Part shown: positions 1-7,627 of the stretch, in pieces
Layout: each line of letters opens with the position of its first letter
Numbering within the stretch: the first letter of the stretch is position 1
Origin: Alcaligenaceae bacterium
Lineage (GTDB): Bacteria; Pseudomonadota; Gammaproteobacteria; Burkholderiales; Burkholderiaceae_B
DNA length: 64,000 bases
Assembly: GCA_013416455.1 (NCBI GenBank)
Contig: JACCES010000009.1
Span: forward strand, 124,001 to 188,000
Direction of reading: 5' to 3'
The notes under the pieces: model-generated
Seen by the model: the letters and a program-made list of their open reading frames with translations, nothing else
The model's database searches: none
What the model was told of the DNA's origin: nothing
Program-made: the position numbers and the translations under genes

Positions 1-118
1 GTGCGAAGGCCGCACTGCCGGCGGTAAAGCCGAATGCCAATGCAGCCGCCGCCAACGTGCCGGCCAGCCGGCGGACGCCGTGCTTCATGCCGCGGTTCTT
101 TATAATTGTGTTCGACAT
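1..118 (-). CDS. N-terminus of exported protein, probable transporter binding protein (cut by window edge)
   Basis: Only the first 39 codons are visible; the rest lies left of the window. The ATG at 118-116 has a strong ribosome binding site (AAGGAGGA, about 5 bases upstream). The peptide starts with a basic stretch (IIKNRGMKHGVRR), followed by an Ala/Leu/Gly hydrophobic core and a likely signal peptidase I site ending A-F-A. So the product is exported. It is the last visible gene of the leftward dehydrogenase-hydrolase-amidase-PrpD operon, where a periplasmic solute-binding protein (tripartite tricarboxylate/Bug or TRAP type) would be usual in Alcaligenaceae. That identity is inference from context; the sequence shows only a signal peptide. 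Confidence 0.6.
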   Translation of the reverse strand, partial: MSNTIIKNRGMKHGVRRLAGTLAAAALAFGFTAGSAAFA

Positions 119-280
119 ACTTCCTCCTTGAGATATCAATAAACTCCAGACTCAGCGTTCTGGCTGCCAGTAGCCAGGACGTTCCGGCCTTGCTGAATGT
201 GCGGATCCCGCCATCGCACACGAGCAATTTGTTTTGCTGTTGATTTCTTTCGTCTCCACGTCGGGCAGCCCCCGCTTTCC

Positions 281-1699
281 TCAAAGTCCGGCTATCGACC
301 CCGATGGCGCAGGCACCGGCGCGGGCTTCGCGGCAAGCTCACCCACGGCCGGCGAACTTTCCAGCGTGTCTATGGCCGCGACGAGCGCTCGAGCCGCTTC
401 CTCACCAATAATGGGCGTGGTCAGACGGAGGAATTTCTTTTGCAAACGCTGACGCTGATAAGCCAGGTCTTCGTTCGGCTTTCCCGCATCCATCTCGACA
501 CTCAGCGTGGAGCCATCTCGCAGGGCCACCGTCAACCGGCTGTGGGCAATATTGCGCGCCGGGAAAAAACGCACATCGACATGCTGGCGGATACGGACCA
601 CTTCCGCATCACCAAGTGACGTTTCGCCATAGTCATCGGCCATTCCCGTGTCATGCCCACACAGGACCATCGCGATGGTGTGACACAGGCTGAAACGCGC
701 CTCGGAGGCATTCGCCGGCGCGGCGATATTGCACGTCTTGTCATTCTCTTGCGCGACCTCAAGAACCAGACGCTCGATATCGGCGGTGTTTCCGTTCAGC
801 CGGCCCCGCAGCTCGATCGCGCATTCAATGGCGCCATGTGTTCCATAACAGGCGGCATGATATTTGAACAGGTTGTCAAACAAATGCATGCCGCCCGGTT
901 GCGGCCTGTCTGCCACTCGCTCGGGGTTGAAATCCGGCGAATGCGTCATGGCATAACCTTGGCGGCATTCGATGGCATCCCTGCGGGTGACAAAGCCCTT
1001 CTGAGCCAATAATGCGGCCTGAACACCATTTTCCGCCGCTTTTCCGGCATGGAACGGCTTGCATGGAGTGCCGAAGAGGCCCTTGAGGCCCGCCGCGGTG
1101 GTGGCGGCAATGCTGAGCGCGTCCGCAGTCTGGTCCGCCGGAAGGCCGAGCAGGCGCGCCGCTCCCGCGGCGGCGGCCACGGCACCGTTCGTGCCCGTCG
1201 CATGAAAACCGGCGTCATAATGGCCGGGGGAAATCGCGGCCCCCAGGCTGCATCCGGCCTCGAATCCCGCGGCAAACGCCGTAATGAGATCCTTACCCGA
1301 TGCGGCGTAGCGCTCCCCCAGAGCCAGGACCGCGGGCAGCACCACAGCGGATACATGTCCCGGCATGGTCAGGCAGCAATCGTCGAAATCCAGGGCGTGG
1401 GCCGCAGTTCCGTTGACCAGCGCCGCCTGCCTGACCGACCCTTTGACGCCCAAGCATAGAAAGCTCGCTGCGGGAGCGGCGCCTTCATCGGCGCACAGCT
1501 GGTACACCGACCGCGTGGCCTCATTCGCATGACCCGCTATGGCGACGCCAATCGTATCGAGCACGCATTGCTTGACGATTTCTACAGCCTCTGCGGACAA
1601 ATCCTCATATTGCAGCGCCGCCGCAGCACTGGCCAGCTGCCGCGTCACCTCGGCGGAAGACGACTCGGTGGCACGAGCCGGTACGGGATACATATTCAT
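281..1699 (-). CDS. MmgE/PrpD family protein (copy A)
   Basis: A 472-residue protein of the MmgE/PrpD family, which includes 2-methylcitrate dehydratase, cis-aconitate decarboxylase and iminodisuccinate epimerase. The family hallmarks are visible: HALDFDDC near residue 102, FHATGTNG near 166, and KPFHAGKAAENG near 215, the Lys/His active-site segment. The start is supported by AGAGAGG six bases before ATG 1699; a second ATG lies two codons in. The C-terminal 20 residues are a Pro/Ala tail. It is the fourth gene of a leftward operon, after an M20 amidase. The other two PrpD genes of the window are about 6-9 kb away and look more like each other than like this one. The actual reaction cannot be read from sequence; a small tricarboxylate or dicarboxylate substrate is plausible. 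Confidence 0.88.
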   Translation of the reverse strand: MNMYPVPARATESSSAEVTRQLASAAAALQYEDLSAEAVEIVKQCVLDTIGVAIAGHANEATRSVYQLCADEGAAPAASFLCLGVKGSVRQAALVNGTAAHALDFDDCCLTMPGHVSAVVLPAVLALGERYAASGKDLITAFAAGFEAGCSLGAAISPGHYDAGFHATGTNGAVAAAAGAARLLGLPADQTADALSIAATTAAGLKGLFGTPCKPFHAGKAAENGVQAALLAQKGFVTRRDAIECRQGYAMTHSPDFNPERVADRPQPGGMHLFDNLFKYHAACYGTHGAIECAIELRGRLNGNTADIERLVLEVAQENDKTCNIAAPANASEARFSLCHTIAMVLCGHDTGMADDYGETSLGDAEVVRIRQHVDVRFFPARNIAHSRLTVALRDGSTLSVEMDAGKPNEDLAYQRQRLQKKFLRLTTPIIGEEAARALVAAIDTLESSPAVGELAAKPAPVPAPSGSIAGL

Positions 1700-1759
1700 A
1701 CGTTGCCTCTCTTCTGGTTCCTGAAGCCGGATCCTGTCTGCGCGTGGCGCCGCGGATCC

Positions 1760-3049
1760 TCATTCCTGTTTCTGATCCAGAATAAAACTGGTCAGAATCC
1801 GGGCAGCCTGCGAAAAGTCCTTTATTTCCATTTGCTCATGCGGGTTGTGGCTTCCATGTTCGTTGCGCACGAAGATCATGGCGGAGGGGATCCCGGCGGT
1901 GACGAAGCTGGATGTGTCATGCCCCGCACCGCTCGCGATCGGAATGGCCGGAATCGCCAAGGCAACCGCGTGCGCGGTGAGCCTTTCCTGCAGCGCCGGG
2001 CACATCAACGACGGAGCAACCATGTCCAGGGCACCCAGATCCAGTTCCACGCCCCGCTCGCGGCCGATGCTGGAAGCCGTATCAAGGAGATAATCGCGGG
2101 CCTGCCGCAACAGCGAGTCCTCCTGGGATCGGATGTCTATGGTGAACTGGACCTCGCCAGGCACCTTTGTAAGGCTGTGACGTGACGGATCGGTGCAGAA
2201 ACGTCCCATCGTGCAGACTACGTCGCGCCCCTCCGCCAGCCATTCGTGCCATTTCGATTCCAGCCGCCCCGCCAATTCGACCGCGGCAAAGAGAGCATCC
2301 CGCCGATACTCGCGGGGAACGGCGCCCGAATGGGCATAAGCACCGATGCTGCGGCAATCACGCGCCCTCAACGTGCCTCGTATCCCGCTCACGATACCAG
2401 TAGGTACCCCACGGTATACCAATATAGGACCCTGCTCAATATGAATCTCCAGAAAGCCCCGTACTGACTCCATATCCAGGTGGGAACTCCCCTTATCGAT
2501 GGCGTCAGGGTCAAAGCCGGCATCTCTGATCGACTGCGACAGCGTCTTGCCGTTGGCAACGGACACCGCGGCGTTCATTTCCTCGCGGGATAGTTGCCCG
2601 AGCAAGGCCCGGCTGCCGAAATGACTCTTGTGTTCTCCCCGGAACCAACTGCTTCCCTCTTCCGCACGAAAGGCAATGATCGTGAAATCAGCGGGCGGGA
2701 CGATATTCGCCCTGCGGAGTGCATGCACCACCGTCATGCCTGCCACAACGCCGACGGCGCCATCGAAATTGCCGCCGTCAGGCACTGCGTCCAAGTGCGA
2801 GCCCGTCACCCACCGTTTGGCCTTGCGGTCGGCGCCCGCCAGCGTCAAATGCAGATTGCCGGCGGGATCGACACTCGTATCGAGTCCCAGCGCCCTTCCA
2901 TGCCGGGCGAACAGATCATGAGCCGTTTGTTCCCCCTCTCCGTACGAAGGCCTGTTGATTCTCGAATCGCTCGTCGTGGCGGCGCGCAACTCATCCATCA
3001 GCGACGCCGCATACGAAACGCTCTCTTCCCATTTGGACCAATCGAACAT
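1760..3049 (-). CDS. M20 family Zn-dependent amidase (N-carbamoyl amino acid hydrolase / allantoate amidohydrolase type)
   Basis: A 429-residue cytoplasmic metallo-amidase of the M20 hydantoinase/carbamoylase branch. Metal-ligand motifs are in order: GSHLDAVPDGGNFDG (His85, Asp96), AEEGSSW (Glu130/131), EIHIEQGP (His203), GAGHDT near 377 and HGSHNPHE (His401). The dimerisation lid lies between about 210 and 330. Family members hydrolyse N-carbamoyl amino acids, ureidoglycolate-type compounds or allantoate. The gene starts 8 bases after the stop of the deacetylase-fold hydrolase, so the two are translationally close. A ring-opening hydrolase followed by a carbamoyl/amide hydrolase is the usual logic of hydantoin, allantoin or imide breakdown; that pairing is inferred here. 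The core of the operator palindrome (GGTATACC, 2413-2420) also occurs inside this gene, possibly by chance. Confidence 0.88.
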   Translation of the reverse strand: MFDWSKWEESVSYAASLMDELRAATTSDSRINRPSYGEGEQTAHDLFARHGRALGLDTSVDPAGNLHLTLAGADRKAKRWVTGSHLDAVPDGGNFDGAVGVVAGMTVVHALRRANIVPPADFTIIAFRAEEGSSWFRGEHKSHFGSRALLGQLSREEMNAAVSVANGKTLSQSIRDAGFDPDAIDKGSSHLDMESVRGFLEIHIEQGPILVYRGVPTGIVSGIRGTLRARDCRSIGAYAHSGAVPREYRRDALFAAVELAGRLESKWHEWLAEGRDVVCTMGRFCTDPSRHSLTKVPGEVQFTIDIRSQEDSLLRQARDYLLDTASSIGRERGVELDLGALDMVAPSLMCPALQERLTAHAVALAIPAIPIASGAGHDTSSFVTAGIPSAMIFVRNEHGSHNPHEQMEIKDFSQAARILTSFILDQKQE

Positions 3050-3057
3050 GGCGTTAT

Positions 3058-3939
3058 TTACTCCGTGCCGACAGACTGCCTGTAATGACGCGCTATTTCG
3101 GCACCGGTGGCGAACCAGACGTCATCGAAAGACTGGATATATGCCAGGATCGAATCCAGTACCTTGATCCGGTGCGGCACGCCGATGATGAATGGATGCA
3201 GGCAGATCGCCATGACGCGTCCTGATTCGGCGCCTTCTTCGTAGAGCACATCGAACTGCCGCTTCGCCAGTTTCTCGAACTCCTCCACCGAGCCATTCTT
3301 GTAGTGAAAGAACGGAGAGTCATTGACTTCATAGGAATAAGGAACTGAAACGATCGATCTCGAGCCCGCATTTACATTCATGGCATAGGGTTGATCATCA
3401 TTCACCCAGTCCGCCACATATTCAAACTGCTGGTCGAGCAGGATTTCGAGTGTGCTCCATGTTTCCGCCAGCGCCGCGCCGAGCCACCCGACGGGCCGCT
3501 GGAACTGTGACAGGAGCCTGACACAGTTGCCTATTGTCTGCACTTCCTCGTCGCGGGAAAGCCCGGCGAGCCGCCTGGTGTTGGTTTCATTGTGTCCGAG
3601 CAGCTCCCAATCGAGCTGCACCGCCGCCTCGAGGATTTCCGGATGATGGATGCAGATATCGGAGTTGACGGTCGCTGAGGCCCTTATCCCCCGTTTGTCC
3701 AACACATCCATGATTCTCCAGATGCCCACTCGATTTCCATAATCGCGCTGCGCCCATGGGCGAACCGTCGGCGCAGAGCCCTTGCTTTCGAAAGGATGTC
3801 CCGCCAGCCCCTCGTTCAAGGGAAAGAACTCGATGTTCGGAATGACCCAGACGGCCACCCTTGCGTTGCCCGGCCACACAAGCCTGGGGCGACGGTGAAT
3901 CGGGATATAAGGAAAAGGACCATAGTGGGACGGCTCCAT
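3058..3939 (-). CDS. Polysaccharide-deacetylase-fold hydrolase (PuuE allantoinase / cyclic imide hydrolase type)
   Basis: A 293-residue protein; the start is fixed by AGGAG six bases before ATG 3939. It has the NodB-like barrel pattern of the PuuE branch rather than a true deacetylase. The usual TFDDG metal motif is replaced by IPNIEFFP (residues 33-40), and His positions are HNETNTR (116-122) and CLHPF (246-250). The start PHYGPFPYIPI-like and WPGNARVAVWV segments are typical of this branch. Known members include metal-independent PuuE allantoinases and, as I recall, bacterial imidases of about the same length. It sits 22 bases after the FAD dehydrogenase and 8 bases before the M20 amidase, which supports opening of a cyclic amide or imide whose product the amidase finishes. 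Substrate unknown. Confidence 0.78.
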   Translation of the reverse strand: MEPSHYGPFPYIPIHRRPRLVWPGNARVAVWVIPNIEFFPLNEGLAGHPFESKGSAPTVRPWAQRDYGNRVGIWRIMDVLDKRGIRASATVNSDICIHHPEILEAAVQLDWELLGHNETNTRRLAGLSRDEEVQTIGNCVRLLSQFQRPVGWLGAALAETWSTLEILLDQQFEYVADWVNDDQPYAMNVNAGSRSIVSVPYSYEVNDSPFFHYKNGSVEEFEKLAKRQFDVLYEEGAESGRVMAICLHPFIIGVPHRIKVLDSILAYIQSFDDVWFATGAEIARHYRQSVGTE

Positions 3940-3961
3940 GAGTGCTCCTGAAAGTAAAGGA

Positions 3962-5455
3962 CTATTCCCGGGTGGCCGCCGCGGCAGCCCCCTGGCCGGC
4001 GATTCTTCCGAAAATCGCACCGGAAACCAAACCCGTTCCACTGGGATAATTGAAGTAGAACAGCCCACCCACCATTTCCCCGGCGCAGAACAGGCCCTGT
4101 ATCCGATTGAGGTGAACATCGAGCACCTGGCCGTTCTCAGGGTCGATGCGCAGCCCGCCGAAAGTGAACGTTATGCCGCAGGTCGTGGCATATGCATGGA
4201 AGGGCGGAGTATCCAGCCGTTGGGCCCAATTGGATTTCGGCGGCTCGATGCCGGTGGTGCAAAGACCGTCTTTTATCGTGGGATTGAATTCGACCTCCGT
4301 TTTCACGGATTCGTTGTAGGCGCGCACCGTCTCGAGAAAGGCCCCGGGATCCACGCCTTCGAGCTTGGTCGCCAATTCCTCGAGGCTGTCGGCCGTCACC
4401 TTGGTAATCATCTTGACGTGATACTCGGACCTGAGCAAATGATTGATCTTCGAGTCGAATACCTGCCAGGCAAATTGCCCGGGCTGCTTGAGGACTTCCC
4501 CACCATACTTCGCATACGTGAAAGAGTGGAAATCATGCCCTTCGTCGACAAACCGCTTGCCATGCGCATTAATCAGCAATCCGAAGATATAGCTGTGTTT
4601 CTGGAACTGGTCGCCGACGTTGACGTCCCCGAACTCGGGCGCGTTCTGATCCCAGCCTGTGGCGTGGCATCCCGACCAGTTGCCATAAGACGCCGCACCG
4701 ATGTCAAGAGCCATTTTCAGACCGTCGCCCTGGTTGAATCGCGTTCCCCTGACTTTGGCGAGATCCCAGCCCTTGCCGAGATAACGAGTCCGCATTTCGG
4801 GATTGGCTTCGAAGCCGCCACTGGCCAGCACGACGGCCTTGGCACGAAAGTCGACCTCCTTGCCGCCCCGCGACGCACGGACACCCACCACCCGTCCACC
4901 CTCCTGGATCAGCGATTTGGCGCGGGTCTCGTAGTTGATCTCGATATTCGCGCGCGATGCCGCCCGATCCAGAAATTCGACCAGGCCGGCCCCGCCTCCC
5001 GACACCTCGATGGGCAATCGGCCGAAGAATTTGCGCCGCCCGTCGATCAGGGAAGACTGGCGCCCATAATTGGGGACGAATTTCACCCCTTTGGAACGAA
5101 GCCAGATCATGATGCCCAGGCTGCGGGTGACCAATATCTCAGACAAGACAGGATCAGTGCGGAAGCTGGTCAGCCTGAATAGATCATCGAAGTATTCATC
5201 GGTCGTATTGGTGAAATAATCGCTGGTGGCGATCTCTTCATCCGTGAGCTCGGTGACTTTCTTCAGGTCTTCCACGGATTCATAGGCAAAGCGCATCACC
5301 CCGCCGGCAAAACGACTGTTGCCGCCCGATTCCTCTTCTGATGCAGCCTCGAGCATGCCGACGCGGACCCCGCCCTCCGCGGCAGCGATGGCTGCGCACA
5401 AAGCGGCATTCCCTTTTCCAACCACCAATACATCATATTCAGTCCGCAATCCCAC
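3962..5455 (-). CDS. FAD-dependent dehydrogenase, tricarballylate dehydrogenase (TcuA)-like
   Basis: A flavoprotein of the fumarate reductase/TcuA family. The N-terminal dinucleotide-binding motif is DVLVVGKGNAALCAA, followed by GGNSRFAGGVMRF, the segment typical of TcuA-type proteins. The C-terminus has FGGLRID and LFCAGEMVGGLFYFNYPSGTG, which close the FAD site. In known TcuA the enzyme oxidises tricarballylate to cis-aconitate; the substrate here is unproven. I chose GTG 5455 because GGAG lies 8 bases upstream; an in-frame TTG at 5473 has no such site. About 497 residues, no signal peptide, so cytoplasmic. It is the first gene of the leftward operon, about 95 bases below a promoter with a GntR-type palindrome. 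A TcuA-like enzyme with PrpD family proteins suggests tricarboxylate-like chemistry. Confidence 0.85.
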   Translation of the reverse strand: MGLRTEYDVLVVGKGNAALCAAIAAAEGGVRVGMLEAASEEESGGNSRFAGGVMRFAYESVEDLKKVTELTDEEIATSDYFTNTTDEYFDDLFRLTSFRTDPVLSEILVTRSLGIMIWLRSKGVKFVPNYGRQSSLIDGRRKFFGRLPIEVSGGGAGLVEFLDRAASRANIEINYETRAKSLIQEGGRVVGVRASRGGKEVDFRAKAVVLASGGFEANPEMRTRYLGKGWDLAKVRGTRFNQGDGLKMALDIGAASYGNWSGCHATGWDQNAPEFGDVNVGDQFQKHSYIFGLLINAHGKRFVDEGHDFHSFTYAKYGGEVLKQPGQFAWQVFDSKINHLLRSEYHVKMITKVTADSLEELATKLEGVDPGAFLETVRAYNESVKTEVEFNPTIKDGLCTTGIEPPKSNWAQRLDTPPFHAYATTCGITFTFGGLRIDPENGQVLDVHLNRIQGLFCAGEMVGGLFYFNYPSGTGLVSGAIFGRIAGQGAAAAATRE

Positions 5456-5548
5456 GACTAATGCTCCGTTCAATCAGTTGATATATGCGCTGCATCGTTG
5501 TGTGCCCCACTTCTGCAGACACGAGCCACCGCAGCTGGATCGGTAATT

Positions 5549-5577
5549 AGAATACTATGGTATACCATTTGGCGCAA
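5549..5577 (-). promoter_or_regulatory. Promoter with GntR-type operator for the dehydrogenase operon
   Basis: On the minus strand TTGCGC (5577-5572) and TATTCT (5554-5549) are separated by exactly 17 bases. The spacer contains the perfect 12-bp palindrome ATGGTATACCAT at 5557-5568. The -10 box is about 94 bases before the chosen start of the dehydrogenase. The position of the palindrome between the boxes fits repression. The same layout is found at 10547-10575. The likely ligand is the GntR/FCD protein encoded at 5662-6345, whose family binds short TGGT-ACCA type palindromes; binding is inferred. Confidence 0.72.
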
Positions 5578-5622
5578 CAGTGATGATCAGAGAACGGCAA
5601 CAAATTTTTTGAATCACCGACG

Positions 5623-5639
5623 GCGGGCCACCAGCCCGC
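5623..5639 (-). terminator. Weak hairpin after the GntR gene
   Basis: GCGGGC-CACCA-GCCCGC forms a 6-bp stem just past the GntR stop codon. In the leftward direction there is no U-run right after it, so it may only be a weak terminator or an RNA 3' end. Confidence 0.25.
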
Positions 5640-5661
5640 GGAGCCAGGCGTCAGGCGGAGC

Positions 5662-6345
5662 TCAGGCCTGCTTTCTGTCCTGTTTTTCGGCGTCCCGCCG
5701 CACTTTGACGCGCGCCCGGAATGCGTTCCTGACATGCTGCACCGCAACACTCTTCGCCAGGGCTTCGTCGCGCGCCGCGATGGCATCGTACAGTTTCCTG
5801 TGCTCGACAATGACCTGTTTCCGCCGTGCCTCGTCACGCAACGTCGACACACCACGGTAGGCGGACACAATGTCGGCCATCAAAAAAAGGAACTTCCGCA
5901 GGAACTGGTTATGTGCCGCTTCGTAAATCATGCCGTGGAAACTGCGATTATTCACATACATCCGCGCCGGATCGTCCTGCATGCGTTCTTCGAGTTCAAC
6001 CAGATGCCTGAGTTCGGAAAGTTCGGATTCTTTCGCATTCCGTGCCGCCATAGCGGCGGCCGCACCTTCCAGCAGTTCCCGGACCGCATACAGTTCTTCG
6101 AAAGCCTTGTCGTTGATGGTTGCCACCACCAGGCCGCGACGGGGATGGTACTGCAGTAAACCGTCGCTTTCCAGACGACGCAACCCTTCCCGCGCTGGCG
6201 TGCGGCTGATGTTCAGCCACTTCGCCACCTTGTATTCCGAGACGCGCTCCCCCGGGCTCAGCTCGTTGCTGAGTATCGCTTCCCGGACGGACTCGTAAGC
6301 AAGATCACCAAGCAGCTGATTAGGATTGTCAACTTTCCCGGTCAT
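5662..6345 (-). CDS. GntR family transcriptional regulator, FCD (FadR-type) subfamily
   Basis: A 227-residue regulator. The N-terminal winged helix spans about residues 12-80: REAILSNELSPGERVSEYKVAKWLNISRTPAREGLRRLESDGLL is the canonical GntR recognition helix region, followed by the RRGLVVATI wing. The C-terminal all-helical FCD domain (about 85-215) has the metal/ligand-binding Asp/His pattern (NNRSFHGMIYEAAHN, VEHRKLYDAI). FCD regulators usually repress catabolic operons and are released by an organic acid. The gene lies between the two PrpD-containing units; two near-identical promoters with the palindrome GGTATACC flank them. It may be co-transcribed with PrpD-C, PrpD-B and ChrA (47-base gap to ChrA), which would make it autoregulated. 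Inference, but well supported by layout. Confidence 0.9.
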   Translation of the reverse strand: MTGKVDNPNQLLGDLAYESVREAILSNELSPGERVSEYKVAKWLNISRTPAREGLRRLESDGLLQYHPRRGLVVATINDKAFEELYAVRELLEGAAAAMAARNAKESELSELRHLVELEERMQDDPARMYVNNRSFHGMIYEAAHNQFLRKFLFLMADIVSAYRGVSTLRDEARRKQVIVEHRKLYDAIAARDEALAKSVAVQHVRNAFRARVKVRRDAEKQDRKQA

Positions 6346-6392
6346 AAAATTCTCATCTCATCGATTCTTCTCTATATGGGCCGAAAAAGCCT

Positions 6393-6917
6393 TCAGGGCC
6401 TTGCCACGACAAACACTACGCCGCCCAACGCGAGAAGAAGGAGCGGGCTGAGGCGCGTGTACAGTAAGCAGACCGTCGTCATTATAGCGACTGCCCACGC
6501 CCACGCTCCTCCCTCGGCCGCCCTGAGTATCGTTCCCGTTCCCGCCAGTACCATGCCTGCCGCGACCGGTGCCAACCCCTGGCTGATCGCTCTGATCAAC
6601 AGGCTGCGCTCATGGCGGGCCCACAACCTGACGAGGTAGTACATAAGCACGGAAGATGGAAGAAAAATCGCAATGGAAGCGGTGATCGCAGCTGCGAATC
6701 CCCCTACATGCCAGCCGATCATCGTGACAAGCAGCGTCTTGGGGCCCGGCGTCAGCCTGGACAGCGCGAACAACTCAATGAATTCGGCATTGGACATCCA
6801 TTGATGCACATCGACGGCTTGCGAATGAATGGCGGGAATAATGCTTTGGCCCCCCCCGATGGTCAGCAAGGAGAGCGGAGCAAAGACGCTTATCAGATCA
6901 AGCAGCAGGATGATCAT
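6393..6917 (-). CDS. ChrA-type transporter, second half (short-chain CHR protein)
   Basis: A 174-residue membrane protein with about five or six hydrophobic segments. The CHR motif is clear: LLTIGGGQSIIPAIHSQAV at residues 17-35 followed by MSNAEFIELFALSRLTPGPKTLL, which matches the conserved chromate-transporter signature. Together with the overlapping upstream gene it forms a split (bicistronic) CHR transporter, in which each half carries one copy of the repeat. Its start overlaps the end of the other half by 20 bases. Family members exchange chromate or other anions, but most have no tested substrate. Because it sits between PrpD genes and their likely regulator, an organic anion substrate is a fair alternative to chromate. 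Confidence 0.85.
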   Translation of the reverse strand: MIILLLDLISVFAPLSLLTIGGGQSIIPAIHSQAVDVHQWMSNAEFIELFALSRLTPGPKTLLVTMIGWHVGGFAAAITASIAIFLPSSVLMYYLVRLWARHERSLLIRAISQGLAPVAAGMVLAGTGTILRAAEGGAWAWAVAIMTTVCLLYTRLSPLLLLALGGVVFVVARP

Positions 6918-7491
6918 CCGATTCGGCCCCCCGTATTTTTTTCATGTGCCACCAGGCAGCCGCAATGGAGCATGGCGTGACGATCGCAATCACCCAGATC
7001 AGGGAGACTCCAAAGACGAAGATGCTGACGAAGGTAGCGATGGTAATCAAAATCGGCAATAGCCCAGTCATGGACTGCCTGGCGGCAAAGATTCCCATCT
7101 CCAGGGAAAGGCCGATCGCAGCCGCTGAAATCCCCGCCAGCGCATAATGCACGCTGGATATATGGCTGAGCTCCGAGAACACCGACACGATGGCGATCGC
7201 GACGGCGATCGCCGGGACCAGCAACCCCAACGTCGCCACGACGACACCTCGGTTCCCACGGAACCGGTAACCCATCCAGATCGTCAGATTAACGACATTG
7301 ATTCCGGGGAAAGCCTGAGCAAGCGCCAGGCCGCTCAGAAATTCCTCGCTGGAGATCCACCGCCGCCGAGTGACGAAATCCCGCATCATCCAGCCGCTTA
7401 CCCCCCCGCCCACACTGATGAGGGCGATCAGGGCGAAGGCCATAAAAATGGCGTACAGAGAAGGAGGCGGCTCGATTGCCTTCTGGTTCAT
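6898..7491 (-). CDS. ChrA-type transporter, first half (short-chain CHR protein)
   Basis: A 197-residue membrane protein, the partner of the gene at 6393-6917. The N-terminal CHR repeat is visible: ALISVGGGVSGWMMRDFV followed by WISSEEFLSGLALAQAFPGINVVNLTIWMGYRFRG, then four hydrophobic segments. I start it at ATG 7491 (MNQKAIEPPP); the reading frame is open for another 33 codons upstream, with a high-Arg content that does not look like protein. The Shine-Dalgarno site is weak. It follows PrpD-B by 136 bases. Chromate efflux is the named function of the family; here a transport role linked to the catabolic genes is equally possible. Confidence 0.82.
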   Translation of the reverse strand: MNQKAIEPPPSLYAIFMAFALIALISVGGGVSGWMMRDFVTRRRWISSEEFLSGLALAQAFPGINVVNLTIWMGYRFRGNRGVVVATLGLLVPAIAVAIAIVSVFSELSHISSVHYALAGISAAAIGLSLEMGIFAARQSMTGLLPILITIATFVSIFVFGVSLIWVIAIVTPCSIAAAWWHMKKIRGAESDDHPAA

Positions 7492-7627
7492 ATTCTCAGC
7501 GGTATGCCGCCTCCGTACGTTCCGCCACGCCAGGCCTCCAGGCATTGCATGCCTGGATATGGAACCGTGCCACCAATATGCTGGCGGCAATCCGAGCCTG
7601 GCGAATCATCGATACCTGTACCGGCCT

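Noticed and set aside
2413-2420. Third GGTATACC site as an extra operator
   Set aside because: It lies inside the M20 coding sequence with no promoter boxes; kept only as a note, since an 8-bp match can be chance.
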